Source: Teredinibacter turnerae (GTDB lineage Bacteria > Pseudomonadota > Gammaproteobacteria > Pseudomonadales > Cellvibrionaceae). Taken from it: DNA of 64,000 bases. Under the pieces are notes generated by a model, which worked only from the letters and a program-made list of their open reading frames with translations, was not told the DNA's origin and searched no databases. The DNA is taken from contig NZ_CP149817.1 in NCBI RefSeq assembly GCF_037935975.1, positions 3,348,001 through 3,412,000 on the forward strand, in the 5' to 3' direction. The position numbers were made by a program, and so were the translations under genes. This document shows, piece by piece, positions 54,850-63,638 of this stretch. Numbering within the stretch: the first letter of the stretch is position 1; every line of letters begins with the position of its first letter.

Positions 54850-55327
54850 GAATGAGTTGTGCCCTCCTATAAACTGCATACCCACCCCACAATAAGCCTA
54901 TAAACATAATAGAATATACGAGAAAAAAACCAGATAAAGTTTGGCTTCTTACAAGAAAACTAATACCCGTAAGAAACAACAAAGAAGCTACACCGCCATA
55001 TTTCATGCTTTTAGTTAAGACGGGATAACCTCTGTATATTGACGAGTGATAAAAACCACAAGCAATAGCAATTACAAAGCACAATACAATACCTTCAATA
55101 TCGAAACTAGGGCGAGCTAACATAACAAACGGAAATAGGCAGCCCGAAGCAGAAAGTATTTTTTGCCCCCTAAAGCCAGCCTCTTCCCAGAATATCCTGT
55201 ATATGTGATTCTCGTCTCTCTCAGATTCGGTAGATGCTTTTACCCAAACTGGAATCAAAACAATAACTCCGATAATACCCAGCACTAAAAAGCTAAATGA
55301 TAAAAATCCAATTAATATTTCGATCAT
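54833..55327 (-). CDS. Integral membrane protein, about five helices
   Basis: 164 residues from ATG 55327 (MIEILIGFLSFSFLVLGIIG). Five hydrophobic helices, with a cytoplasmic loop VKASTESERDENHIYRIFWEEAGFRGQK after helix 1. Ends RRAQLIRITRL. Family not recognised. The longer frame to 55411 is attC-derived. Confidence 0.7.
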   Translation of the reverse strand: MIEILIGFLSFSFLVLGIIGVIVLIPVWVKASTESERDENHIYRIFWEEAGFRGQKILSASGCLFPFVMLARPSFDIEGIVLCFVIAIACGFYHSSIYRGYPVLTKSMKYGGVASLLFLTGISFLVRSQTLSGFFLVYSIMFIGLLWGGYAVYRRAQLIRITRL

Positions 55328-55342
55328 ATTCTTTTTGACGCA

Positions 55343-55456
55343 TAACGCCCCGCTCACCCGCACATACTGCGGAGAGCGTTTTTGTGTAAGATGGAGCGCA
55401 GCGACACACAAAAACGAGCGTAGCAGTATGTGTCGGTGTGCAGCGGTTTGTTATGC
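55343..55456 (-). repeat. attC site (CTCACCCGCACAT class)
   Basis: 114 bp, TAACGCCCCGCTCACCCG to GTTATGC. Confidence 0.88.
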
Positions 55457-55459
55457 GCT

Positions 55460-55816
55460 TTACTCTGAATCATATTCAAGCTTCAAATTCTGCCAGTTAT
55501 GGGATTGAAGTATTTTATTAGCCAGCGCAGACACTTCAACCCATCCACTATGGTTTTTCAATTCACCTAGAGTTTCCGGTAGTGAATCAACGTGCTTTTT
55601 ATAAAGTTTATTGAATTCACTGAAAGACCGCAGCTCTTCGTCAGTAAATTCAGCCGCAAACTCATTGAAGTCGGGATGGTAAAAGTCATCAAACCATTGG
55701 CAGCACATCTCGTTTGGAACGCTGACAAATGGAACTTCTTTCTGATATTTTTCCTGCTCATCTTCACTCGCGATAAGCTGTAATAATGCGATAATATTTA
55801 CTCGATGTGCATTCAT
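55460..55816 (-). CDS. Small acidic hypothetical protein
   Basis: 118 residues, soluble and acidic. VNIIALLQLIASEDEQEKYQKEVPFVSVPNEMCCQWFDDFYHPDFNEFAAEFTDEELRSFSEFNKLY. The shape and charge recall small immunity proteins (SMI1/barstar-like size), but no family is recognised. Single cassette gene. Confidence 0.68.
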   Translation of the reverse strand: MNAHRVNIIALLQLIASEDEQEKYQKEVPFVSVPNEMCCQWFDDFYHPDFNEFAAEFTDEELRSFSEFNKLYKKHVDSLPETLGELKNHSGWVEVSALANKILQSHNWQNLKLEYDSE

Positions 55817-55829
55817 TTGCTTTTACGCA

Positions 55830-55940
55830 TAACGCCCCGCAGCAGCGGCCGGAGTGGAGGAGCTTATTTTTACGGTAGCGTAGCGTTTACCGTGAAAATA
55901 AGCTCCGGAACGTAGGTCCTGCTGGCTGGGATGGTTATGT
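55830..55940 (-). repeat. attC site (GCAGCAG class)
   Basis: 111 bp, TAACGCCCCGCAGCAG to GTTATGT; nearly the same sequence as the site at 23983, about 32 kb away. Confidence 0.87.
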
Positions 55941-55959
55941 TTTTTCTCGTTGATAACAG

Positions 55960-56247
55960 CTATTCCTCGCCGCCCTCCGATGCCTGCTCGTTTATAGCTT
56001 CTATTTTTTTATCTGCACTTCTATGCACTTCAAGCGATTCTTCTCTGTTACAGCTAATAGAATTTAGCTCGAAGGTAGGGCACGGATCTATATGCTGTTT
56101 TGTTTCGCTATTACTCACTACCAACTGACCCCTTTCTTCTTGAATACCTATATTCGAATCATCTACTGGCATATTCTTACAAGTCGCGGTACATCCAGTC
56201 AAAATTCCCAGAAAGGAAAGCATTGCAACGAGTACACATTTAATCAT
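55960..56247 (-). CDS. Small lipoprotein
   Basis: 95 residues with a lipobox (LGILTGC at residues about 12-18) and an acidic mature part containing two more Cys (IDPCPTFELNSISCNREES) and a charged C-terminal tail. Predicted periplasm-facing lipoprotein of unknown function. Confidence 0.7.
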   Translation of the reverse strand: MIKCVLVAMLSFLGILTGCTATCKNMPVDDSNIGIQEERGQLVVSNSETKQHIDPCPTFELNSISCNREESLEVHRSADKKIEAINEQASEGGEE

Positions 56248-56265
56248 TTCATTCTCGCTGAAACA

Positions 56266-56376
56266 TAACGCCTGTATAAATTGCGCCGTTTACGTAGTGT
56301 AGTTTTGCGGTAAAGTGGCGTAGCCACCGCAAAACGAAGCGAAGTAAATGGCGTCAATTTGATACATTTGTTAGCC
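56266..56376 (-). repeat. attC site
   Basis: 111 bp, TAACGCCTGTATAAATTG to GTTAGCC; arms TTTTGCGGTAAAGTGGCG / CCACCGCAAAAC. Confidence 0.83.
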
Positions 56377-56379
56377 TAT

Positions 56380-56850
56380 CTATCTAAATGAGCAGCATTC
56401 AATAGATTGCGGTGTCATCGCCCAGGAGCCACTGAAATACTGCCTCTTCACTGATCTTACATAGAACCCATTTGGACATGTTGCTGAAGAATTTTTTTCA
56501 GGAAAATCATGCCACCCGCAATTTTTATGACCGATATCCAAACTTTCTACTGTGTCAGCGGAACGAGATTTGGCAGGTATCACCTCTCCACCCTCGATAC
56601 GTTTTTGCAATGAAATAATTTCTTCATTAAAACTCGTCACCAACACAAATTCTTTGGTTTGTTGGGCATGTTCGTCTTTAGTGACCATCTCTTTAACTGC
56701 GTGCTCAAGATCAATAATTCTTTTTCTTATTTCTCTATCATCATCAGCGGATCGGCTTGCGAATGAGAAGTAAACAGCCACCAATGCAACGACTAAACTG
56801 ACAAGAGCTATGCCATTCGAAAGTTTTTCATGTTTTGTTGATTCAGTCAT
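56380..56850 (-). CDS. Membrane-anchored coiled-coil protein with Cys-rich end
   Basis: 156 residues. One membrane helix (GIALVSLVVALVAVYFSFA), a coiled-coil stretch (DREIRKRIIDLEHAVKEMVTKDEHAQQTKEF...NEEIISLQKRIEGG), then a compact C-terminal domain NCGWHDFPEKNSSATCPNGFYVRSVKRQYFSGSWAMTPQSIECCSF with four Cys, a pattern seen in small carbohydrate-binding-like periplasmic modules. Function unknown. Confidence 0.7.
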   Translation of the reverse strand: MTESTKHEKLSNGIALVSLVVALVAVYFSFASRSADDDREIRKRIIDLEHAVKEMVTKDEHAQQTKEFVLVTSFNEEIISLQKRIEGGEVIPAKSRSADTVESLDIGHKNCGWHDFPEKNSSATCPNGFYVRSVKRQYFSGSWAMTPQSIECCSFR

Positions 56851-56899
56851 CTTTCCCCCTTAACTTGTAAACTCTGAACTCTCAGTACTCGCTAAGTGC

Positions 56900-57014
56900 T
56901 AACGCCCTGCTCACCAGCGCCCAAACCGGAGAGGCTTTTGTGGTAAGGTGTAGCGCAGCGAAACCCACAAAAGCAGCGTAGGTTTGGGCGTCTGCGTGGA
57001 GCCGTTTGTTAGCA
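56900..57014 (-). repeat. attC site (CTCACCAGCGCCC class)
   Basis: 115 bp, TAACGCCCTGCTCACCAG to GTTAGCA. Confidence 0.86.
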
Positions 57015-57016
57015 TT

Positions 57017-57712
57017 TTAGTTTGACTTCACCTGAATGCCGCCGCTCTCGATGCCAGCCAATATTTTTCTAAACATCTCCGCACGACTTGCACGGGGAAA
57101 TTCAGCAAGATACTTTTTAATTTGCTTAATTGCTCCCTTGTTATCTCGCGAGTACAAATAAACAAACACATAGCCGGCCTCAACTTCTTCACTTAATTTC
57201 GGCTTGTACATCTTTTTCAGAGCCTTTAGGCTCTTCTTTGCCAGTTTTATATTCGGCGGGCCTATTTGCAAATACAAATATGTGGCTTCAAGATGGCACT
57301 TTTCTGAATTCTTGTAAGTCGAAATGCATGATTGAATGTATTCATCCGATTTTTGTGCGGCATACCTTACATCCATATTGTGCCCCTGACGATAGAGCTG
57401 AGCGTTAAGAAATAGGAACTCTTCACTGTCGTGAGGTAAAGCGTTCGCATCCTGCAACAAGTCTGACCATAACGCATACGTTTTCTCTCTTTGCTCTTCT
57501 GATTGGTATGCAGGAGGGTAGTGCCCGATTATTGAATTTAGACCCTCAGCTTCTTTCGATAAAGTAACGATATTTCGAATTGGTTCTTTTCTTACCAAGT
57601 CTGGGATTTCAAATATTTTCTCCGGCAACTCCGATGGTTGCCCGGCTAAAGAAATGCTACTGATTAAAACAACAGATATAAAGATTACTAATTTCATGCT
57701 GATGAATCTCAT
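57017..57712 (-). CDS. Periplasmic TPR-like protein
   Basis: 231 residues with a signal peptide (MKLVIFISVVLISSISLAGQ; start may be ATG 57697 rather than 57712). The mature part has helical pairs resembling TPRs: DSEEFLFLNAQLYRQGHNMDVRYAAQKSDEYIQSC, CHLEATYLYLQIGPPNIKLAKKSLKALKK, GYVFVYLYSRDNKGAIKQIKKYLAEFPRA. Role unknown. Confidence 0.7.
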   Translation of the reverse strand: MRFISMKLVIFISVVLISSISLAGQPSELPEKIFEIPDLVRKEPIRNIVTLSKEAEGLNSIIGHYPPAYQSEEQREKTYALWSDLLQDANALPHDSEEFLFLNAQLYRQGHNMDVRYAAQKSDEYIQSCISTYKNSEKCHLEATYLYLQIGPPNIKLAKKSLKALKKMYKPKLSEEVEAGYVFVYLYSRDNKGAIKQIKKYLAEFPRASRAEMFRKILAGIESGGIQVKSN

Positions 57713-57719
57713 TGATTGC

Positions 57720-57824
57720 TAACGCCGCAATTACCCGAGCCGAAAGTGGCGGGGGCTTGTGTTATAAGCGAAGCGAACACAAGGCCCCGACGCTTTTGGC
57801 TTCGGGTAGATTGCTTTGTTAAAA
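57720..57824 (-). repeat. attC site
   Basis: 105 bp, TAACGCCGCAATTACCCG to GTTAAAA; arms CGAGCCGAAAGTGGC / GCTTTTGGCTTCGG. Confidence 0.82.
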
Positions 57825-58421
57825 CCCTATCTGATTTAGTATTGGCTCTACTTTTTGCCAAAGGCCGAGCACACCATTGGATGTCGAAACTACCTCTTTT
57901 AGCCCGTTCAATGTAGCCTTAATGACGCCCTTTTTGCGCTCCTCTTTAGGCAGCGCGGCTTGTGTAGATAGATAACTAATATTCTCTAAAGCCTCATTTT
58001 TCTGCGCTTCGTCAAGCTCATTTGACTTAAGAATTGCCTCTGTTAGCTCCTTGATCGAATCAGCTACTTCTTTCTGGCCCTGAGCAGAAATATCGCCCAT
58101 TGCTATGTCTATATTCTGAACCTCTCCGGTATTGATGGCTCCGACAACACTATTTTCCACGTTGATATTGTTGTAAATATTTGGCTGCGGTACACGCAGA
58201 TGTGAAAAATCATATTTTGGTGCTGGCGGACTAAGACCAACGGAGGTATACATCTGATTTTCTAATGCGTTTATCTCCTGCATGTGCGTTACGGCTTCTC
58301 GAAGCAGCTGTTCCCGTTGTTTTATATCGATTCCCTGCAATTGACCCCAGCAGGCAACGCACAATGGGTGGCCGTTGTAATTTTTCACCGCAGGTCTTCC
58401 GCATTGGTTACATTCGGTCAT
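57819..58421 (-). CDS. Zinc-ribbon protein with helical C-terminus
   Basis: 200 residues. N-terminal zinc knuckle CNQCGRPAVKNYNGHPLCVACW (CxxC...CxxC), a coiled segment, then a beta-like block PNIYNNINVENSVVGAINTGEVQNIDIAMG, which in other proteins marks oligomeric signalling modules, and a helical end (EVADSIKELTEAILKSNELDEAQKNEALENISYL...GLWQKVEPILNQIGF). Reminiscent of effector-associated or death-like adaptor proteins in defence systems; unproven. Confidence 0.65.
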   Translation of the reverse strand: MTECNQCGRPAVKNYNGHPLCVACWGQLQGIDIKQREQLLREAVTHMQEINALENQMYTSVGLSPPAPKYDFSHLRVPQPNIYNNINVENSVVGAINTGEVQNIDIAMGDISAQGQKEVADSIKELTEAILKSNELDEAQKNEALENISYLSTQAALPKEERKKGVIKATLNGLKEVVSTSNGVLGLWQKVEPILNQIGF

Positions 58422-58440
58422 GATGATTCTCTTTTAGTTT

Positions 58441-58554
58441 TAACGCCTACAGCACCTGCCCGCACTGTGGAGCTTGGTTTTGTGCAATAATGAGCGCGGC
58501 GAATGCACAAAATCAAGCGTAGCAGTGTGGGTCTGGTGGCTGTAATTGTTATAA
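58441..58554 (-). repeat. attC of body K (TAGCACCTG class)
   Basis: 114 bp, TAACGCCTACAGCACCTG to GTTATAA. Confidence 0.88.
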
Positions 58555-58861
58555 CAGCTTACGCGACAAGCCCAAATTACTGGGACCAAACGACCCAGCG
58601 GCATATTAAATACAACTACTCTCTTTAAATGTGCGATGAGAACACCGCGCAAAACTACCAATTATGTACAAAACCCAAACGAATGCGAATAGAACGACCG
58701 GCACCAATTAGGATCTAATTCGCTCTCCGAGAGCCAGATCCATATTAAGAACCCAACAACTTGCAGCGAGTGAAGCTCCAATTTAAGCCTCCAAATCCCT
58801 AGCTACCCGATAGCGATTAACCAAAACATAGCGCTTTAAATTTAACGTTTCCGACGCTTTA
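58555..58861 (-). repeat. ORF-less cassette body, copy K
   Basis: 307 bp; minus strand starts TTATAAAGCGTCGGAAAC, hairpin GCTCTCGGAGAGC kept. Confidence 0.88.
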
Positions 58862-58978
58862 TAACGCCTTGCTCACCTGCACATACTGCGGAGAGCGTTT
58901 TTGTGTGATAATGGAGCGCCAGCGACACACACAAAAACGAGCGTAGCAGTATGTGTCAGGTGGAGCAATTTGTTAGGC
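58862..58978 (-). repeat. attC site (CTCACCTGCACAT class)
   Basis: 117 bp, TAACGCCTTGCTCACCTG to GTTAGGC. Overlaps the last codons of the DUF2971 gene. Confidence 0.86.
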
Positions 58979-59636
58979 TTTTGTGTACATATTCTGGCTC
59001 AGCGCGATTTCGCACAACCATATAATTTTTGAATGCGATACGAGACTTAAAAACCGTTACGCTTTGCATGTACGCATGCAGATGCTTCTTAACGTCTTCG
59101 ATAGAAACCAAACACCTAGGCCCCAATATCACTTCTTTAAGCTCCATGTTCCCCGCAAAATCGGTGAAGTAATATCCCGTTGGATGCCTTTCATCCAATG
59201 GTACGTGTACTCTTAGTTCGTCTTCGTAACTCCAGCCCTTATATTTTAAATTAAGGAGCCGCTCAAAAAAATGCGGCGGTAGGCCTCCAGCCTTAAGTTC
59301 CATATTCACTTCTGGCTGAACAAGATCTGATAGATATTCGACCTCTTTAAGATGCTTATCTTCGATGTCAAAACCTAGGCATATACCTCTATGCTTATTA
59401 CCATAATGCGCCCACATAATTGGGTTTTGCCAGGATTTAGAAAAACAAATAACACCAGCTCTCTTTGCCACCAAATCTCGACCAGATTTCATAGCAGCTC
59501 TAAATTCCGGATCGGATACATCAATACCCAAGAATTCGTATGGATCATTCAATTCATCTAAAAGCGAAACCTTTATTCTCTGATTCACAATATTAGAAAG
59601 AGCGAACTCTTCCGCTGTATAGTAATAGACTCTCAT
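58956..59636 (-). CDS. DUF2971 protein
   Basis: 226 residues. Typical blocks: RVYYYTAEEFALSNIVNQRIKVSLLDELNDPYEF, GVICFSKSWQNPIMWAHYGNKHRGICLGFDI, YKGWSYEDELRVHVPL. DUF2971 proteins are frequent in phage-defence islands, but their activity is not established. Soluble. First coding cassette counted from attI, so it is the best placed for expression from the integron promoter. The stop lies within the attC. Confidence 0.87.
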   Translation of the reverse strand: MRVYYYTAEEFALSNIVNQRIKVSLLDELNDPYEFLGIDVSDPEFRAAMKSGRDLVAKRAGVICFSKSWQNPIMWAHYGNKHRGICLGFDIEDKHLKEVEYLSDLVQPEVNMELKAGGLPPHFFERLLNLKYKGWSYEDELRVHVPLDERHPTGYYFTDFAGNMELKEVILGPRCLVSIEDVKKHLHAYMQSVTVFKSRIAFKNYMVVRNRAEPEYVHKSLTNCST

Positions 59637-59647
59637 TTTCAGTAGCC

Positions 59648-59761
59648 TAACGCCGTGCAGCAGCGGCCGCAGTGGAGGAGCTTGTTTATTGTGGTAGCGT
59701 AGCGTTTAGCCACAAAAAACAAGCTCCGAAACGCAGGTCCTGCTGACTGACTTGGTTATAA
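59648..59761 (-). repeat. attC of body L (GCAGCAG class)
   Basis: 114 bp, TAACGCCGTGCAGCAGCG to GTTATAA. Confidence 0.88.
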
Positions 59762-60065
59762 CAGCTTACGCGACAAGCCCCAATTATTGGGACCAAATGA
59801 CTCTGCGACATGTTAAAAAACAACCACTTACTTTAAATGTGCGATGAGAATACTGCGCACAATAACCAGAAATTTTAAAACCCAAACGACCGCGAGAAGA
59901 AAGCCCGGTACCAATTAGAAGCTGATTCGCTCTCCGAGGCCAGAACCACATTAAGAACCCGACAACTTGAGGCAAATGAAACCCTCCTTTGAACCGCTAA
60001 ATCCCTTGCCGCTTCACCACGTTTTACTCTAAAAAAAGCGATTAAGAATTAACGTTTTCGACGCT
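59762..60065 (-). repeat. ORF-less cassette body, copy L (first cassette)
   Basis: 304 bp, next to attI. The most altered copy with C, including a lost base in GCTCTCGGAGAGC, so an ORF seen here (59784-59975) is not shared by the others. Confidence 0.87.
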
Positions 60066-60072
60066 TTATAAC
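60066..60072 (-). other. attI core site
   Basis: GTTATAA on the minus strand at the junction between unique DNA next to intI and the first cassette. The full attI probably extends to about 60140; integrase-binding arms cannot be delimited by eye. Confidence 0.7.
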
Positions 60073-60334
60073 ATTTTATTCTACGTCCAAAAGCCAATAT
60101 GCAAGCTATCGATACGCAAACACAACCGGACGATAGATATATTTGGTCGTTTTTTGGCCATACCAATGAGATTATCCCTATGAAACAACTATTTAAACGA
60201 ATAAGCTCGTGCGGCGTCTACATGAAATATTCACATCTGACCTCTTTTTCACTGTGATATTTGGATAAATATTGGCATCAGAACCAAAGAATTAATAGGC
60301 ATGCTTCGCCGATCAACAATAACAATTATGCGCA

Positions 60335-60363
60335 ATAATATGATTTACTATACCTATCAGCAA
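60335..60363 (-). promoter_or_regulatory. Candidate cassette promoter Pc
   Basis: Minus strand TTGCTG, 17-bp spacer, TATTAT: 3/6 and 5/6 matches to sigma70 elements, pointing into the array about 260 bp from attI. A prediction only. Confidence 0.45.
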
Positions 60364-60500
60364 ATCTCTTCACCGGGAAAAATCCGGTATTTACTAACAA
60401 TTCAGATGCCACTTAGGCGAGCAACGCATCATCTATGATCTGCACCCACCGATACCAGAACTTACGAAAGTAATAGGTTGACAAGAACACCTGACCGAAA

Positions 60501-60520
60501 TACTGTATGTACAAACAGTT
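60501..60520 (+). promoter_or_regulatory. LexA box of the integrase promoter
   Basis: TACTGTATGTACAAACAGTT, a CTGT-N8-ACAG palindrome close to the gammaproteobacterial LexA consensus, 12 bp before the intI ATG. A GGAG ribosome site follows at 60523. SOS control of intI is established in Vibrio and class 1 integrons. Confidence 0.85.
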
Positions 60521-60532
60521 TTGGAGTAAGTT

Positions 60533-61600
60533 ATGGACGATATTCCTCATCGGTTACCAGAGAAAACCGTTAAATTTATGGATAAGCTGCGTGAGTTTAT
60601 GCGTGCTCGGCACATGGCTTACCGCACGGAAAAGACTTATTGCAACTGGATAGCGGATTTCATTCGCTTTCATAACCGCACACATCCCGCCGAGCTGGAG
60701 CAAGGCAGCATTGATAGCTACCTCAGCCATCTGGCCGTTAGGCGCTGCTATTCTATCAACACGCAAAAAACAGCGCTTAACGCACTTGTCTTTTTATACG
60801 AAAAATTTCTTGGTGTTCCAGTTGGAGAGTTGGCGTTCACGCCTTCAACACGGCCGAGAATATTGCCGGTCGTTTTTAACCATCAAGAAGCGCTTAAAGT
60901 ATTAAGTGAATTATCAGGCGTTTACCGAATCATTGGCTCCTTGATGTACGGCAGCGGGTTACGCGTTATGGAGGCTGTGCGTTTACGGTTACAGGATGTG
61001 GACTTTGAGCAACAGTGCATTATGGTGCGAGAAGCGAAAGGACTGAAATCCCGTCGAACTTTATTGCCAAAATCACTTATCCCAGGCTTGCAGGCTCAAC
61101 GCACATTTGTGCTTTCTCTTCACGCCAAAGATCTCTTAGAAGGGTTCGGGGAAGTGTATTTACCGTTTGCGCTCGCGAAGAAATACCCGAACGCACCTAA
61201 AGAGCCAGGTTGGCAGTACTTATTTCCAGCCAATATGCGCGCACTGGACCCACGCTCTCAGGTTATCCGCCGCCATCACATTGGCGAACAACAGGTACAG
61301 CGGCAAGTTAAAAAGGCGATTGTGGCTGCAGCTATACATAAAAAAGCCTCCTGCCACACATTTCGCCATAGTTTCGCAACTAACCTGTTACGCTCTGGCG
61401 CGGACATAAGAAACATTCAGGAATTACTGGGCCATAAAGATTTATCAACCACGCAAATTTATACACATGTCGTGGGCATTCATGAACGAGGGCTACAGAG
61501 CCCGTTGGATGGAAACCTCGGCGAAAGTATTAATTTTGCTGTCGTGTCTGGAGAAGTAAAAGAACCAACTATGACTTATGGGACGAACCAAGCAGCGTAA
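60533..61600 (+). CDS. intI: Integron integrase IntI
   Basis: 355-residue tyrosine recombinase that inserts and excises cassettes between attI and attC. Catalytic residues: R144 (GSGLRVMEA), H275 and R278 ([13 protein letters not shown]), H301 (LGHKDL), and nucleophile Y310 (TQIYTHV). The extra integron-specific patch is present between R144 and H275 (about residues 205-245, [15 protein letters not shown]...[11 protein letters not shown]), which separates IntI from XerC/D. N-terminal SAM-like domain ([18 protein letters not shown]). Complete; no frameshift. Divergent from the array as in canonical integrons. Confidence 0.97.
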   Translation: MDDIPHRLPEKTVKFMDKLREFMRARHMAYRTEKTYCNWIADFIRFHNRTHPAELEQGSIDSYLSHLAVRRCYSINTQKTALNALVFLYEKFLGVPVGELAFTPSTRPRILPVVFNHQEALKVLSELSGVYRIIGSLMYGSGLRVMEAVRLRLQDVDFEQQCIMVREAKGLKSRRTLLPKSLIPGLQAQRTFVLSLHAKDLLEGFGEVYLPFALAKKYPNAPKEPGWQYLFPANMRALDPRSQVIRRHHIGEQQVQRQVKKAIVAAAIHKKASCHTFRHSFATNLLRSGADIRNIQELLGHKDLSTTQIYTHVVGIHERGLQSPLDGNLGESINFAVVSGEVKEPTMTYGTNQAA

Positions 61601-61639
61601 CGCGGATTCAACCTTAGAATATATATACAAGCAGAAGTT

Positions 61640-61666
61640 TGCTATACGATCTATTGTCGTATAGCA
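61640..61666. terminator. Hairpin between intI and lolE
   Basis: TGCTATACGA / TCGTATAGCA, a perfect 10-bp stem with 7-nt loop between convergent genes. No strong T-run on either side. Confidence 0.5.
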
Positions 61667-61710
61667 GTTGTGCGCAGGGGGCGCTATAGCCCGTTTCTTT
61701 TGGAAGCTGT

Positions 61711-62940
61711 TTACTCATAGCGCAATGATTCAGCGGGCTGCACTTTACTAGCCCTGTAAGCCGGGTATATTGTCGCCAAAAAGCTCAAACCTAATGCCGT
61801 AAACGCGACTCTGGCGATGTCGCTCAGCCTGATTTCTGTTGGTAGATAGGTTAGCGGATACACGTCAGATTTTAAAAACTGCACATGAAAAATGGCTTCC
61901 AGTAGCTGAAGTATGTCCTGCGCTACGAACGCCAGACCGCAACCAAAGATAACACCAAGAAAGGTACCCACTAACCCAATCGATGTACCTTGCACTACAA
62001 ATATCATCATAATGGTTTTTGTCGTCGCGCCCAGCGTACGCAGTATCGCAATATCGCCCTGCTTATCTACCACAACCATAATAAGTGTCGAGATTATATT
62101 GAAAGCCGCGATAGCGACAATCAAACTCATTAAAAGCCCGACAAGATTCTTGGACATCTGGATCGCCTGGTAGAGGTTGCCGTGTGTCCTTGTCCAATTC
62201 GTACCGTAAAATCCTGGGCCGAGCTTTACCAGGTTCTCGTACACCGTTTGTGGGGCACTGAATATGTTGTTTAAACGTAACCGAACGCCAGTAACCGTGC
62301 TGGGATTACCCGTGAGATGTGCAACCGAAGCTAGTGACGCAAGCGCCAGTGTATTATCGAGTTCGGTGTTCGACTTAATCAGCGCACTCACTTTAAAGTA
62401 GGCGATATGCGGCGCACTGGTGGAGCCATGGTTGTCCGGTATTACAACCATCAAACGACTGCCCTGCGCCACACCGAGTTTACCCGCTAAAGATGCGCCT
62501 AAAAGCAAGTTCTCTGAGCTTGCATCAAGAGCTGCGAGACTTTGCTCATCCACATACTCCAGTATACGTGACACATTGGTTTCGCTCGCTGGGTCAATGC
62601 CATAAAGCAACACGGGAGCAGTGTTGTTGCGATAACTGGCTAACCCATCGACCTGCACAAACGGCGCTACGCCCGCAATGCGGCTGTCCTTCTTCAGGGT
62701 TTCCATGACCGCACGCCAGTCCTCAATGCCATCCCGCTCAAACACGGCTGCTTGCGGCACCAGCCCCAAAATGCGATCCCGCATTTCCCTGTCGAAGCCA
62801 TTCATTATGGAGAGCACGGCTACCAGCAGGCCGACACCCACCATCAGACCTGCGACGGACATACCCGATAAAAACGACACCAACTGACTGCGTCGTTTTG
62901 CGCCGGCGTACCTGAAGCCTACAAAAAAAGAAAATCGCAT
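61711..62940 (-). CDS. lolE: Lipoprotein-releasing ABC transporter permease LolE
   Basis: 409 residues. N-terminal membrane helix (SVAGLMVGVGLLVAVLSIMNGFDREM), a periplasmic domain of about 220 residues, then three C-terminal helices with the MacB/LolC-E block (NIISTLIMVVVDKQGDIAILRTLGATTKTIMMIF) and final YPAYRASKVQPAESLRYE. With LolC and LolD it releases outer-membrane lipoproteins from the inner membrane to LolA. Its start is 7 bp after lolD; LolC versus LolE is decided by gene order (C-D-E). Confidence 0.9.
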   Translation of the reverse strand: MRFSFFVGFRYAGAKRRSQLVSFLSGMSVAGLMVGVGLLVAVLSIMNGFDREMRDRILGLVPQAAVFERDGIEDWRAVMETLKKDSRIAGVAPFVQVDGLASYRNNTAPVLLYGIDPASETNVSRILEYVDEQSLAALDASSENLLLGASLAGKLGVAQGSRLMVVIPDNHGSTSAPHIAYFKVSALIKSNTELDNTLALASLASVAHLTGNPSTVTGVRLRLNNIFSAPQTVYENLVKLGPGFYGTNWTRTHGNLYQAIQMSKNLVGLLMSLIVAIAAFNIISTLIMVVVDKQGDIAILRTLGATTKTIMMIFVVQGTSIGLVGTFLGVIFGCGLAFVAQDILQLLEAIFHVQFLKSDVYPLTYLPTEIRLSDIARVAFTALGLSFLATIYPAYRASKVQPAESLRYE

Positions 62941-62946
62941 AGCGCG

Positions 62947-63633
62947 TTAACCATGAATCCGAACCAATCTTCCCTCACCCAACTCGTACACCTGGTGCAT
63001 TGTTTTCGCAAGCGCCATGTCGTGAGTCACAACAATAAATGCTGTTGACAAGGATTGGCTCAGCTCTGCCATCAGGGCTTGAATAGAGGCGGCATTTCCA
63101 GAATCCAGATTACCCGTTGGCTCATCCATAAGTACGCAGGCGGGGTTATTAACCAAGGCGCGAGCAATGGCGACCCGCTGGCGTTCACCGCCGGATAATT
63201 CCGCCGGCTTGTGAACGGCACGGTCGGTTAAGCCAACCCGATGTAACATTTGTGCCGCAGTTCGTGATGCGTCTGCCATCTTTTGGCCAGCAATAAGCAG
63301 TGGCATTGCAACGTTTTCCAGTGCACTGAACTCAGGCAATAAATGATGAAACTGGTAGACAAAACCCAGAGACTGATTGCGAATTTTGCCGCGCTCATTG
63401 TCGGAACATTGGGAAAAGGCGCGCTGGAGAATTTCCACTACCCCACTGTCGGGCTGATCCAGACCGCCCAGTACGTTTAATAAGGTGCTTTTTCCGCTCC
63501 CAGAAGCACCGACAATGGCGACCTGCTGGCCCTCGTGGATCTCCAGCTCGATTCCATTTAGCACATCGACTTTTTGCGGGCCCTGGCTATAAGTTTTTTT
63601 AACGTCTTCGCAACGCAAAACAATTTTTGTCAT
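62947..63633 (-). CDS. lolD: Lipoprotein-releasing ABC transporter ATPase LolD
   Basis: 228 residues. Walker [14 protein letters not shown]-loop region [14 protein letters not shown], signature [15 protein letters not shown], Walker [13 protein letters not shown], and His switch VVTHD. Membrane-associated ATPase of LolCDE. It starts 5 bp after the end of lolC. Confidence 0.95.
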   Translation of the reverse strand: MTKIVLRCEDVKKTYSQGPQKVDVLNGIELEIHEGQQVAIVGASGSGKSTLLNVLGGLDQPDSGVVEILQRAFSQCSDNERGKIRNQSLGFVYQFHHLLPEFSALENVAMPLLIAGQKMADASRTAAQMLHRVGLTDRAVHKPAELSGGERQRVAIARALVNNPACVLMDEPTGNLDSGNAASIQALMAELSQSLSTAFIVVTHDMALAKTMHQVYELGEGRLVRIHG

Positions 63634-63638
63634 AACAT

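Larger units (their letters stand above)
60073..60532. other. attI region and integron promoter region
   Basis: 460 bp of AT-rich unique sequence between array and intI, the usual place for attI, the cassette promoter Pc and the integrase promoter. No ORF. Confidence 0.7.

Noticed and set aside
59784-59975. 63-codon minus-strand ORF in body L
   Set aside because: Arises from single-base losses special to this copy; the other eleven copies do not keep the frame.
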